Below, in pieces: positions 1 through 7,663 of a DNA stretch of 36,238 nucleotides. Below the pieces are notes generated by a model. It had not been told where the DNA came from, made no database searches, and saw only the letters and a list, made by a program, of their open reading frames with translations. The first letter of the stretch is position 1. Each line of letters opens with the position of its first letter. The DNA is from JBEBVQ01 sp964636205 (GTDB lineage Bacteria; Bacteroidota; Bacteroidia; Chitinophagales; Chitinophagaceae): assembly GCA_964636205.1 (NCBI GenBank), contig CAZWPF010000015.1, forward strand, positions 1 to 36,238. The letters run 5' to 3'. The position numbers were made by a program, and so were the translations under genes.

Positions 1-2502
1 CTTCTCGATACTATTTTGGTTGTTGAGTACCGCTGCCATGTACTCGGCAGGATAGTGAGCCTTGAGATAAGCAGTTTGATAAGCCACGAAGGCATAACAA
101 GTAGAGTGCGACTTGTTGAACGCATATTGTGCAAACGCCTCCCAGTCACTCCAGATTTTTTCCAGTTTATCAGCAGGATGACCATTTTTGGTAGCCCCTT
201 CCAAAAACTGGTTTTTCATCTTGTCCAGAACCGATTTCTGCTTCTTACCCATCGCCTTACGGAGGATATCTGCATCCCCTTTCGAGAAGCCCGCAAGCTT
301 TTGGGAGAGCAACATCACCTGTTCCTGATACACGGTAATACCGTAGGTATCGGCCAGATATTCTTCCATTTCAGGGAGATCGTAAGTGATCGGTTCTTCC
401 CCGTGCTTCCGTTTGATAAAGTTGGGAATGTACTCGAGCGGACCCGGTCGGTATAGGGCGTTCATGGCAATCAGATCGGCGAACTTATCCGGTTTGAGTT
501 CGCGCAGATATTTTTGCATGCCCGGACTTTCAAACTGGAAGGTACCGTTGGTATCACCCCTCTGATAAATTTCATAAGTTTTGGCATCATCTAGCGGAAT
601 GCTATCGATATCAATTTCGATATCATAATTCTTCTTGATCAGACTCAACGCATCCTTTATAATAGTCAGCGTTTTCAGTCCGAGGAAGTCCATCTTAATT
701 ACCCCGGCATTTTCAATGATCGACCCTTCATACTGCGTCACCAACAATTCCACATCCTTGGTCCGGGCGACGGGGATCAATTCCGTAAGATCTTTAGGTG
801 CGATGATAATACCTGCAGCGTGAATCCCCACCCCTCTCACCGAGCCTTCCAATTTTTCGGCTTCTCTCAATACCTTAGAAGGCAGGGTATGTTCGCTGTT
901 GTACATCGCGCGGATGGACTCGATATTCACCAATTCCTCCGGTCCCAGCTTCTCCTTTTCCTCCAGACTGCCGCTACCCTTGAGTGGCGCATGTAATACC
1001 CTCTTGAGAGAAATCCCAGGCTTTTCAGGTACTAGCTTTGCCAGTGCATTCGATTCCGGCAATGGCAAATCCAATACTCGCGCGACGTCCTTAATAGACA
1101 TTTTCGCGGCCATGGTGCCATAGGTAATAATATGTGCAACTTGGTTTTTACCATATTTATCCACCACATAATCGATCACCTTCTGTCTTCCCACATCGTC
1201 GAAGTCGGTATCGATATCCGGCATACTAGCGCGTTCGGGATTCAAGAAACGCTCAAACAGGAGATTGTATTTAATCGGATCGATATTCGTGATACCGATA
1301 CAATAGGCGACGGCAGAACCGGCGGCAGAACCACGGCCCGGTCCCACAAATACACCTAAATCCCTTCCGGCTCGAATAAAGTCGGAAACGATAAGGAAGT
1401 AACCGGCAAATCCCATCGTTTTGATGGTAAACAATTCAAATCTTAAACGCTCCTCAATATCGGGTGTAATATCCTGATAACGTGCCTTGGCCCCTTCCCA
1501 GGTAAGGTGTTCCAGATAAGCATCCTGGTCATCATTAAAAGCGGGAGGCACCTTGAAGTGTGGCAACAATATATCCCGCTCCAATTTGAGGGGCTTGATT
1601 TTATCGACTATCGCATTGGTGTTGTCAATTGCTTCCGGAAGGTCGCTAAACAACTGCGACATCTCCCTGGTATTCTTAAAGTAAAATTGGTCGTTATAAA
1701 AAGCAAAACGCCGATCCTTCGCCATCACATCATCGTCGGAAAAATCCTTCATGCTGGGCGTACTCTGCTTTTCGTTGGTATTAATACACAACAAAATATC
1801 GTGTGCGTTATAGTCCGACTGGTCCACGTAGTGCGAGTCGTTAGACGCGATGACGGGCACATTATATTTTCGGGCAAATTTTACCAACACCTCATTCACC
1901 TTAATCTGCTCCGGGATATCATGCCTTTGAAACTCCACATAAAAATCCTCGCCAAACAAGTCGAGCCACCACTTAAACTCAATTTCTGCTTCAGCTTCCC
2001 CTTTTCGAAGAATGGTCTTAGGCACGGCTGCACCCAGGCAACAGGTGGTAGCGATTAATCCCTCATGGTATTTTAAAATCAATTCTTTGTCGATCCGCGG
2101 GTACTTGCCGTACAAACCTTCGATATAGCCCAAAGAACATAACTTGGTCAGATTCTTATAACCGATTTCATCCTTGGCCAGCAGTAACTGATGGTACCGC
2201 ATGTCTTTTTCATCGCGTGAAAACTGGCGCTTATGTCTGTTTTCTACCAGATAGAACTCACAACCTACTACCGGCTTTACCACGGGCTCTAAGATATCCT
2301 TTCCATTCTCAGATTTACCCACCACTTTAGTATTCTTCCATGCTTCGGCCACAAACTGAAACACCCCGAACATATTACCATGATCAGTAATGGCCACTGC
2401 GGGCATCTGATCTTCCATTGCCTTGGAATACAACCGAGGAATAGATGAGGCTCCATCGAGCAGGGAGTACTGGGTATGATTGTGTAAATGCGAAAATTTC
2501 AT
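1..2502 (-). CDS. dnaE: DNA polymerase III alpha subunit (partial, N-terminal 834 residues)
   Basis: Catalytic subunit of the replicative DNA polymerase. Reading from the ATG at 2502, the protein opens with MKFSHLHNHTQYSLLDGAS, the PHP-domain signature with its H-x-H-x-H metal-ligand pattern (H5, H7, H9). The polymerase active-site motif PDIDTDFDD lies at residues 428-436 (forward bases about 1195-1221); its aspartates match the catalytic DxD of the C-family polymerase palm. It is followed by an ITYGTMAAK stretch typical of DnaE. The frame stays open to base 1, so the C-terminal third (rest of the fingers, tandem HhH, OB fold and clamp-binding region; family length about 1,150-1,200) lies outside the window. 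The many plus-strand ORFs over this region are shadows. It lies 142 bp downstream of engB on the same strand. Confidence 0.97.
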   Translation of the reverse strand, partial: MKFSHLHNHTQYSLLDGASSIPRLYSKAMEDQMPAVAITDHGNMFGVFQFVAEAWKNTKVVGKSENGKDILEPVVKPVVGCEFYLVENRHKRQFSRDEKDMRYHQLLLAKDEIGYKNLTKLCSLGYIEGLYGKYPRIDKELILKYHEGLIATTCCLGAAVPKTILRKGEAEAEIEFKWWLDLFGEDFYVEFQRHDIPEQIKVNEVLVKFARKYNVPVIASNDSHYVDQSDYNAHDILLCINTNEKQSTPSMKDFSDDDVMAKDRRFAFYNDQFYFKNTREMSQLFSDLPEAIDNTNAIVDKIKPLKLERDILLPHFKVPPAFNDDQDAYLEHLTWEGAKARYQDITPDIEERLRFELFTIKTMGFAGYFLIVSDFIRAGRDLGVFVGPGRGSAAGSAVAYCIGITNIDPIKYNLLFERFLNPERASMPDIDTDFDDVGRQKVIDYVVDKYGKNQVAHIITYGTMAAKMSIKDVARVLDLPLPESNALAKLVPEKPGISLKRVLHAPLKGSGSLEEKEKLGPEELVNIESIRAMYNSEHTLPSKVLREAEKLEGSVRGVGIHAAGIIIAPKDLTELIPVARTKDVELLVTQYEGSIIENAGVIKMDFLGLKTLTIIKDALSLIKKNYDIEIDIDSIPLDDAKTYEIYQRGDTNGTFQFESPGMQKYLRELKPDKFADLIAMNALYRPGPLEYIPNFIKRKHGEEPITYDLPEMEEYLADTYGITVYQEQVMLLSQKLAGFSKGDADILRKAMGKKQKSVLDKMKNQFLEGATKNGHPADKLEKIWSDWEAFAQYAFNKSHSTCYAFVAYQTAYLKAHYPAEYMAAVLNNQNSIEK

Positions 2503-2581
2503 GGAGATACTAAACTATAATTCAACAAAATAGCGAGATTCAGCCGCCGGGAGGAGCTCCTATGCATACCGAATTCCGCTA

Positions 2582-2599
2582 ATTGACGAAACCGTCAAT
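2582..2599. repeat. Perfect 7-bp inverted repeat between engB and dnaE
   Basis: ATTGACG (2582-2588) and CGTCAAT (2593-2599) are perfect complements around a 4-nt loop. The repeat lies downstream of engB and upstream of dnaE, both on the minus strand. No T-run follows on the minus strand, so it is not a convincing intrinsic terminator. It could be an mRNA processing or attenuation hairpin or a protein-binding dyad. Only the symmetry is seen. Confidence 0.4.
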
Positions 2600-2644
2600 A
2601 GCAACTAACAAAATAACGAAAAACCTCTCGGGCAAAAATGCTTA

Positions 2645-3286
2645 TTAATCCACATCCTCATAAAACGACTCGTTCAATTCATTTATATATTGCAATAAAT
2701 CTCGTCTGCCCAGTCGTTTTATGGATGAAGTGACGAAGCTGCGCGGAATAAATTCCCATTCCTGCTTCATTTGATCGATAAACAATTTTACATTTCGGGC
2801 CACTTCTCTTTGAGTAGTCTTATCGGCTTTTGTGAAAATGATATTGAACGGCACCTGCCATTCACCGAGTTGTTGCAGAAAATCCAGATCAATTCTCTGA
2901 GGTTCGTGTCGACCGTCGATCAAAACAAAGACCGTCATTAAATTAGGACGTTGCTGCATATATCCGGCAATCATCTTTTGCCAGGCAACTCTTTGCGATT
3001 TGGACACCTTGGCATAACCATACCCGGGCAAATCCACCAAATACCAGAAATCCGATTTTTCGGAACTACCTGCTAGTCCGCTTTCAACCAGAAAATGGTT
3101 GATTAACTGCGTTTTGCCGGGCGTTGCCGAAGTCTTCGCCAACTTGGTCTGATTGGTGAGCATATTGATCAAAGTCGACTTACCAACGTTTGACCGACCT
3201 ATAAAAGCATATTCGGGCTTATCCGGCTTTGGGCACCCTTCAACTTTCACACTACTTATCAAATATTTGGCTGAGCGTATTTCCAT
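2645..3286 (-). CDS. engB: Ribosome biogenesis GTP-binding protein EngB/YsxC (YihA family)
   Basis: 213-residue GTPase of the TrmE-Era-EngA-EngB class, which assists assembly of the large ribosomal subunit. Visible motifs: G1 P-loop GRSNVGKS at residues 30-37, the ATPGKT switch I sequence, G3 DLPGYG, and G4 FTKAD. The length fits the family (about 200). The start at 3286 is the first ATG before MEIRSAKYLISS, a usual EngB opening. The gene is divergent from menG with only 28 bp between the two start codons, so the promoters must share or overlap coding DNA. Confidence 0.96.
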   Translation of the reverse strand: MEIRSAKYLISSVKVEGCPKPDKPEYAFIGRSNVGKSTLINMLTNQTKLAKTSATPGKTQLINHFLVESGLAGSSEKSDFWYLVDLPGYGYAKVSKSQRVAWQKMIAGYMQQRPNLMTVFVLIDGRHEPQRIDLDFLQQLGEWQVPFNIIFTKADKTTQREVARNVKLFIDQMKQEWEFIPRSFVTSSIKRLGRRDLLQYINELNESFYEDVD

Positions 3287-3300
3287 TGGTCTTAGAACTG

Positions 3301-3308
3301 TATTTTTG
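3301..3308 (+). promoter_or_regulatory. Candidate -7 element for menG, next to the start codon
   Basis: TATTTTTG matches the Bacteroidetes -7 consensus TAnnTTTG exactly and ends 6 nt before the chosen menG ATG (3315). A start 4-7 nt after the box would give an mRNA with little or no leader. No TTG stands at a good -33 distance; the nearest, at 3286-3288, leaves only a 12-bp spacer. So the support is a single box. Confidence 0.4.
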
Positions 3309-3314
3309 CATCAG

Positions 3315-4070
3315 ATGCGCACTAAAGAAAATGATTATCAGGGAAACCAGGTTTTACCTGATACGAGTTCAAAATTAAGCAAGAAAGAGCAGGTCGCCGA
3401 AATGTTTAACGACATCTCCGGAAAATACGACTTTCTGAACCATTTTTTTTCCATGGGGATCGATCGGAATTGGCGTAAAAAGGCCATTGCTTCGCTTGCC
3501 TCTATTAAGCCCCAAAGGATTCTCGATGTAGCCACCGGCACGGGCGACCTGGCTATTGCTGCAGCCAAATTGGAACCCAAACAAATAATCGGGGTCGACA
3601 TCGCAGTACAAATGCTAGAAGAGGGCAAAAAAAAGATCGAACGCCTACACCTTTCTTCAACAATCAGCTTACAGCCGGGAGATAGTGAAGCACTGCCCTT
3701 CCCGGATAATAGCTTTGATGCGGTGACCTGTGCATACGGTATCCGGAATTTTGAAAATCTGGAAAAAGGGCTCTCAGAAATGTGTAGAGTAATGGCGAGT
3801 GGTGGCAGACTGGCTATCCTTGAATTTTCACGACCTCGAAAATTCCCGATAAAGCAATTTTACTATTTCTATTTCAAATATATCCTTCCCTTTTTCGGAA
3901 GAATTGTCTCCAAACACAAAACGGCTTATAGTTATTTGCCTGAAAGTGTGATGGTGTTCCCTGAGGGAAAAGCCCTTTGTCAGAAGCTTGTCGATGCGGG
4001 ATTTTCAAACCCTAAAGCAAGACCTTTGGCGTTTGGCATAACCACGCTATATACAGCTGAGAAAGAATAA
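3315..4070 (+). CDS. menG: Demethylmenaquinone methyltransferase (UbiE/MenG family)
   Basis: SAM-dependent C-methyltransferase for the last step of menaquinone synthesis. 251 residues from the ATG at 3315 (MRTKENDYQG...). Visible: the N-terminal region with VAEMFNDISGKYDFLNH, the SAM-binding motif LDVATGTGDLAIAA, SFDAVTCAYGIRNF, and the C-terminal ITTLYTA end. The reading frame is open further upstream to 3153, but that extension lies inside engB on the other strand and has no family resemblance. The 3315 start gives the usual family length and sits just behind a -7 box. The ubiE role in ubiquinone is unlikely, since Bacteroidota use menaquinone (family knowledge). Confidence 0.94.
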   Translation: MRTKENDYQGNQVLPDTSSKLSKKEQVAEMFNDISGKYDFLNHFFSMGIDRNWRKKAIASLASIKPQRILDVATGTGDLAIAAAKLEPKQIIGVDIAVQMLEEGKKKIERLHLSSTISLQPGDSEALPFPDNSFDAVTCAYGIRNFENLEKGLSEMCRVMASGGRLAILEFSRPRKFPIKQFYYFYFKYILPFFGRIVSKHKTAYSYLPESVMVFPEGKALCQKLVDAGFSNPKARPLAFGITTLYTAEKE

Positions 4071-4080
4071 AAATCGAAAC

Positions 4081-4112
4081 AAAAAAAGGAGACGAGCAAG
4101 AGCCTGTCTCCC
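4081..4112 (-). terminator. Rho-independent terminator on the minus strand
   Basis: On the minus strand, GGAGAC (from 4111) pairs with GTCTCC (ending at 4088). Inside the loop, GGC can pair with GCT after an A-C mismatch, leaving a TCTT tetraloop. Seven consecutive T follow at 4087-4081. On the plus strand the hairpin is followed by CAGTC rather than a T-run, so it works only for minus-strand transcription. Confidence 0.6.
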
Positions 4113-4221
4113 AGTCTTCATGGTGATAAGTGTAGCACTTTGTTTGGAGACCCGGCCACAGGAAGGTCTGGTGAAATCTCTACGAGTAATTTTGTTGTAA
4201 TGATAAGAAATCCAAATTCTC
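4081..4221 (-). ncRNA. Candidate minus-strand small RNA (about 140 nt) between menG and porT
   Basis: Three local hairpins can be drawn on the minus strand. The first is CCAGACC/GGCCGGG (4171-4151), flanked by AGAGA/TCTCC (4181-4146). The second is AAGTG-CTA-CACTT (4140-4128). The third is GGAGAC/GTCTCC (4111-4088), followed directly by seven T (4087-4081), which forms an intrinsic terminator. Upstream is an exact TATCTTTG -7 box (4234-4227) with a TTG 16 bp before it, placing the RNA start near 4221. The 5' 45 nt are A/U-rich and look unpaired. Both neighbours are on the plus strand, so this terminator has no protein gene to serve. No convincing ORF lies within. I do not recognise a known RNA family; the SRP, RNase P, tmRNA and tRNA signatures are absent. 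Confidence 0.5.
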
Positions 4222-4226
4222 CGAAT

Positions 4227-4253
4227 CAAAGATAGTATTTCTTGTTTACACAA
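4227..4253 (-). promoter_or_regulatory. Candidate promoter of the minus-strand small RNA
   Basis: On the minus strand, TTG (4253-4251), a 16-bp spacer, then TATCTTTG (4234-4227). The -7 box matches TAnnTTTG exactly. The spacer is 2-4 bp shorter than in the other promoters of this window (18-20 bp). The predicted start is near 4221. Confidence 0.4.
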
Positions 4254-4281
4254 ATGTTAAAATTTTGAACTAATACCAAAA

Positions 4282-4311
4282 TTGTTTAAAAAGGAACATA
4301 CTGTATCTTCG
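4282..4311 (+). promoter_or_regulatory. porT promoter (TTG-N19-TAtcTTcG)
   Basis: TTG at 4282-4284, a 19-bp spacer, and TATCTTCG at 4304-4311, one base off TAnnTTTG. The expected start near 4317 leaves about 33 nt of leader before the ATG at 4350. This argues against the upstream in-frame GTG at 4311, which overlaps the -7 box. Confidence 0.55.
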
Positions 4312-4349
4312 TGCTCACACGTTTCATTGTTATTTGTCAATTAGTTTTC

Positions 4350-5054
4350 ATGCGCCCGATCGCAATCTTTGTATTCTCGTTACTGTTTATCATATCTCAA
4401 TCACGAACGGTCCATGCTCAGTCAGCCATCATGAACATGCCGGAACATGATCAGAAAGCCTATTATTTTGGGATCACCTTTGCAATGAATATCTCCCAAT
4501 ACCGGATTCGCTATACCGATGCTTTTGCACACACCGATACTTTTATGCAGGTGCAGTCGAACCGGAGTCCGGGCTTCAATCTCGGCTTGATGGGCAATCT
4601 GAGGCTGAGCAATTTTATTGATATCCGAACTACCCCGTCTATCGCCTTTGCCGAGAAAAAAATGCGGTTCAACCATCCTAATACCGACAGTATTGTCAAT
4701 CGTTCCATTGAATCGATTTACCTGCATTTACCGCTTCAATTCAAGTTCAAGAGTGATCGGATCGGAAACTTCAGGTTTTATGGCATTGCCGGTGGAAAAC
4801 TAGATTTTGACATGGCTTCAAATGCCCGTTCGCGGAGAGCTGATGAATTCTTAAAAGTTAAACCGCTTGACCTCGGATTGGAGCTGGGTGTAGGATTTGA
4901 GTTCTATTACCCCAACTTCATTTTCGCTCCGGAAATTAAGTTGAGTCAGGGCCTGATGAATCAACTACACAGGGATCCCAATTTGCAGCTCACTAATGCA
5001 ATCGATCAGATCAATACGAGAATGATCGTGATCAGCATTCATCTGCAAGGTTAA
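4350..5054 (+). CDS. porT: PorT-type outer-membrane protein, type IX secretion/gliding
   Basis: 234 residues from the ATG at 4350. The N-terminus (MRPIAIFVFSLLFIISQSRTVHAQ) is a signal peptide with cleavage after AQ. The mature part alternates polar and aromatic residues as in a small eight-strand barrel and ends in the aromatic/aliphatic strand MIVISIHLQG. PorT (SprT in Flavobacterium) is an outer-membrane component needed for type IX secretion. The position directly after ubiE/menG is, as far as I know, a conserved arrangement in Bacteroidota and is the main reason for the specific name. The sequence alone would support only 'PorT-family beta-barrel protein'. The next gene follows after 122 bp. 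Confidence 0.78.
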   Translation: MRPIAIFVFSLLFIISQSRTVHAQSAIMNMPEHDQKAYYFGITFAMNISQYRIRYTDAFAHTDTFMQVQSNRSPGFNLGLMGNLRLSNFIDIRTTPSIAFAEKKMRFNHPNTDSIVNRSIESIYLHLPLQFKFKSDRIGNFRFYGIAGGKLDFDMASNARSRRADEFLKVKPLDLGLELGVGFEFYYPNFIFAPEIKLSQGLMNQLHRDPNLQLTNAIDQINTRMIVISIHLQG

Positions 5055-5176
5055 GTGGAAGAGGTAGTTCGTCTTTAACGGATTCCTAACAGGAATTCCT
5101 TTAATTTGCCGCTCGGTATACCCGTATCACAGTCGGTTTAAAATACCGCTGTATTCGGTTGATATTTGACAAGATA

Positions 5177-5677
5177 ATGATTACAATAATATCCGGCACC
5201 AATAGAAAAGATAGCATGACCCTCAAAGTGGCCAAGCTATACCACCAATTCTTTCTGGAACACACTCCGGATGTACAACTGGTGTCGCTAGAAGGACTCG
5301 CGGTATGGGAGAGAACTGAAGATTTGATAGCACTGGAAAAACAGATCCTGATACCCTCTGAAAAGTTTGTTTTCATCATGCCGGAATACAATGGGAGCTT
5401 CCCGGGAATTCTAAAATTACTGATGGATAACAGCGATATCCGACAATGCTGGTGGTACAAAAAAGCAATGCTCGCCGGTGTTGCAGACGGTAGAGCGGGC
5501 AATCTCAGAGGTCTGGATCATATGACCAATATCCTGAACTACTTGCGCATGCAGGTTTATTTCAACAAAGTACCCATATCACGCATTTTTGAAGAAATTG
5601 ATGGAGAAGGACAGTTGAAAAGAGGGGACACGGAACAGACTATCCGCCGGCAGATAGAAGGTTTTTTAGAATTTTAA
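5177..5677 (+). CDS. NADPH-dependent FMN reductase-family flavoprotein
   Basis: 166 residues from the ATG at 5177 (MITIISGTNRKDS). The flavodoxin-like fold is indicated by the phosphate-binding loop SGTNRKDS (residues 6-13) and the family motif MPEYNGSFPG, which contacts the FMN. Members are cytoplasmic quinone, azo or FMN reductases using NAD(P)H; the substrate cannot be read from sequence. A TTG 18 nt upstream is in frame, but the ATG gives the normal family N-terminus. The gene lies 10 bp before the metallophosphoesterase gene, so the two are probably co-transcribed. Confidence 0.88.
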   Translation: MITIISGTNRKDSMTLKVAKLYHQFFLEHTPDVQLVSLEGLAVWERTEDLIALEKQILIPSEKFVFIMPEYNGSFPGILKLLMDNSDIRQCWWYKKAMLAGVADGRAGNLRGLDHMTNILNYLRMQVYFNKVPISRIFEEIDGEGQLKRGDTEQTIRRQIEGFLEF

Positions 5678-5687
5678 CGTAAAGGAA

Positions 5688-6938
5688 ATGGGGATTAGGC
5701 TTCTGATCATACTGGCAATAATGACTCTTGCCGAATACTACAGTTTTATAGTCATCCGATCGGCAGTCCGCAAATTTCCGAGAGCTTGGAGAGCGGGCAC
5801 TATAGCGTTCTATGTATTTATTTCTTGCTTCATTTGGGTGGGGTTACTGAGTTTTCGGCAAATCGACTGGACCGTGCTCCCGCTTTTTGTTCGGAATCTA
5901 TACATCGCTTTCACCATGGGCTTTGTAGTCGGGAAATTAGTAATACTAATTTTTGTCGCCATCGATGATATCCGAAGAAGTATTGCATGGTTGCTACATT
6001 TAGTTCGCAAAAAGCCAACTGAGCCCGAAGAGATTCCAAAATCCAACGGAATTCCGCGCTCGATCTTTTTATCGCGTATTGCTTTGTTAGCAGGCGGATT
6101 GATGCTGAGTGCGTTTATGTACGGAACCAAAAACCGATATAATTATAAGGTTTTCAGGCATCGAATAAAAATCGACGGACTACCGGAAGCATTTCGCGGA
6201 CTGAAAATTGTACAATTATCTGACATACATTCGGGCAGTCTGGATAATGCCCGGGCAGTGGAACGCGGTATAATGTTGGCCTTGGAGCAAAAACCTGATC
6301 TGATCCTGGTAACAGGAGATTTAGTCAACCATCGCACCGAGGAAGCAGAGCCATTTAAACATATTTATTCCAAGCTTCGAGCACCTCTGGGTGTCTACTC
6401 TATTTTAGGAAATCACGATTACGGCGATTACAGTAATTGGGAAAGCGAAGAAGCCAAGGCTGAAAATATGCAATATATGATCCGCCTGCAAAAGGAAATG
6501 GGGTGGCGACTACTACTGAATGAGCATGTTGTTTTAGAAAAGGACGGACAGTCGCTGGCGATAATCGGTGTCGAGAACTGGGGTGCTCATGCCGGCTTCC
6601 CTAAATATGGAAAATTGGATAAGGCAATTGAAGGTTTAGAGGAAAAGAATGTTCCGGTGCAGATACTTCTGAGTCACGATCCCTCCCATTGGGACGCAGA
6701 AGTTTTACAAAAACACCCTGAAATTCAGCTAACCCTGAGCGGTCATACCCACGGAATGCAATTTGGCGTAGAAACTCCGGCTTTTCAATGGAGTCCCGCT
6801 AAATATGTCTACCGAAACTGGGCAGGATTGTATGAAGAACACAAGCAATACCTCTATGTGAACCGGGGATTCGGATATATCGGATATCCGGGCAGACTGG
6901 GAATTCTGCCTGAAATAACGGTATTAGAACTGGTCTGA
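5688..6938 (+). CDS. Membrane-anchored metallophosphoesterase (YkuE/YaeI-like)
   Basis: 416 residues. The first 145 contain four hydrophobic segments (about 3-25, 36-55, 66-92, 126-146). The calcineurin-like phosphoesterase domain follows with all metal-ligand motifs: SDIHSG (178-183), GD (210-211), GNHD (241-244), SHDP (329-332) and GHTHG (352-356). Relatives hydrolyse phosphoesters, some on lipid intermediates such as UDP-diacylglucosamine, but the substrate here is unknown. The ATG is preceded by AAAGGAA. It follows the FMN reductase gene by 10 bp and ends 52 bp before a strong terminator hairpin. The catalytic domain lies on one side of a multi-pass anchor, so it acts at the membrane surface. 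Confidence 0.9.
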   Translation: MGIRLLIILAIMTLAEYYSFIVIRSAVRKFPRAWRAGTIAFYVFISCFIWVGLLSFRQIDWTVLPLFVRNLYIAFTMGFVVGKLVILIFVAIDDIRRSIAWLLHLVRKKPTEPEEIPKSNGIPRSIFLSRIALLAGGLMLSAFMYGTKNRYNYKVFRHRIKIDGLPEAFRGLKIVQLSDIHSGSLDNARAVERGIMLALEQKPDLILVTGDLVNHRTEEAEPFKHIYSKLRAPLGVYSILGNHDYGDYSNWESEEAKAENMQYMIRLQKEMGWRLLLNEHVVLEKDGQSLAIIGVENWGAHAGFPKYGKLDKAIEGLEEKNVPVQILLSHDPSHWDAEVLQKHPEIQLTLSGHTHGMQFGVETPAFQWSPAKYVYRNWAGLYEEHKQYLYVNRGFGYIGYPGRLGILPEITVLELV

Positions 6939-6990
6939 TCTCTATCAGACTTTTGGGGGTTCGTATTGCAGATTCCAGGATAATGGATAT

Positions 6991-7027
6991 AAAAAACGGG
7001 ATATCAGTCGATATCCCGTTTTTTTTT
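6991..7027. terminator. Bidirectional intrinsic terminator
   Basis: ACGGGATAT (6996-7004) and ATATCCCGT (7011-7019) form a perfect 9-bp stem with a 6-nt loop. An A-run lies before it and nine T after it (7019-7027). It serves the metallophosphoesterase transcript on the plus strand and the convergent tlpA-type gene on the minus strand. Confidence 0.85.
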
Positions 7028-7062
7028 GAAAAGCATTTCAATATGAATTGCAGGTTCTCAGA

Positions 7063-7566
7063 CTAACCCTTTCCGGCCAATTCCCGGATTTTATCAAACA
7101 ATTCATGCTCCGCACCCTCTTCATATCCTGAGTGCATATACACAACTTTACCGTTTTGATCTATGATCATGGTAAAAGGAACAGTCTGGAAATTGAGAGA
7201 CCGCTTCAGGTCAGAATTGGGATCAATATAAAATGGAAAATCCCAACCCTGAGATTTTGCATAACTACGAACCAAACCCTCTGCTCTGGATTCATCGATG
7301 GAAACAGTAATAAAATTAAAATCAGCTTCCTGTTTTACCTCGGCCATTTGGTCCCGGATATTACGGATCTCCTTTTTACAAGGAACGCACCAGGTAGCCC
7401 AAAAACTTACCAAAGTTACCTTACCGTGCTCGTACACGGAATTAAAAGCCACGCTTTTACCCGAACTAAGATCTTTTATCTGAGTATCAGGCAATTCGGT
7501 CGACTGCGCCTGAGCGAAAACAGAAGTAAATAGAAGGCCGGCTAAAACGGCTGTAATCTTTCTCAT
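7063..7566 (-). CDS. Exported TlpA/ResA-type thiol-disulfide oxidoreductase
   Basis: 167 residues with a signal peptide (cleavage near AQA-Q21) and a thioredoxin fold. The redox motif is WATWCVPC (C60, C63), with the cis-proline in TVP (P130) and the IIDQNGKV strand. TlpA/ResA proteins act in the periplasm as disulfide reductases, for cytochrome c maturation or for particular envelope proteins. No cytochrome maturation gene is nearby. The gene is divergent from, and shares a promoter region with, the barrel protein at 7664, whose only two cysteines form a C-terminal pair. That makes a dedicated enzyme-client relation possible (inference). Confidence 0.92.
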   Translation of the reverse strand: MRKITAVLAGLLFTSVFAQAQSTELPDTQIKDLSSGKSVAFNSVYEHGKVTLVSFWATWCVPCKKEIRNIRDQMAEVKQEADFNFITVSIDESRAEGLVRSYAKSQGWDFPFYIDPNSDLKRSLNFQTVPFTMIIDQNGKVVYMHSGYEEGAEHELFDKIRELAGKG

Positions 7567-7582
7567 GTTAGAGGATTTTATT

Positions 7583-7611
7583 CATAAATAATTAGGCCAA
7601 AACCTTGCCAA
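7583..7611 (-). promoter_or_regulatory. Promoter of the tlpA-type gene
   Basis: On the minus strand: TTG (7611-7609), an 18-bp spacer, then TATTTATG (7590-7583), one base off TAnnTTTG. Its -33 element overlaps that of the divergent promoter at 7605-7635. Confidence 0.45.
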
Positions 7612-7635
7612 ATCATGTTAAAGGTTCTAAATTCG
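7605..7635 (+). promoter_or_regulatory. Promoter of the DUF6029-like gene
   Basis: TTG at 7605-7607, a 20-bp spacer, and TAAATTCG at 7628-7635, one base off the consensus in the same way as the porT box (TTcG). About 25 nt of leader precede the ATG at 7664. The -33 elements of the two divergent promoters overlap, so the polymerases would compete. Confidence 0.5.
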
Positions 7636-7663
7636 GAAAATTTTTTAAACTTCCTACTATTTA

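Noticed and set aside
1507..2058. 183-codon plus-strand ORF over dnaE
   Set aside because: Fully antisense to a conserved polymerase gene, no signal peptide or motif, and composition of a mirror frame.
3153..3314. Longer menG frame beginning inside engB
   Set aside because: The extension is antisense to engB, has no family resemblance, and lies upstream of the -7 box; the ATG at 3315 gives normal length.
4088..4181. SRP, RNase P, tmRNA or tRNA in the structured spacer
   Set aside because: The SRP GGAA-loop context with AGCAGCC, RNase P core sequences, a tmRNA tag frame and a tRNA cloverleaf could not be found on either strand.
4047..4253. 68-codon minus-strand ORF in the menG-porT gap
   Set aside because: Its TTG start coincides with the -33 element and lies upstream of the predicted RNA start; the translation crosses the terminator into menG and looks non-coding.
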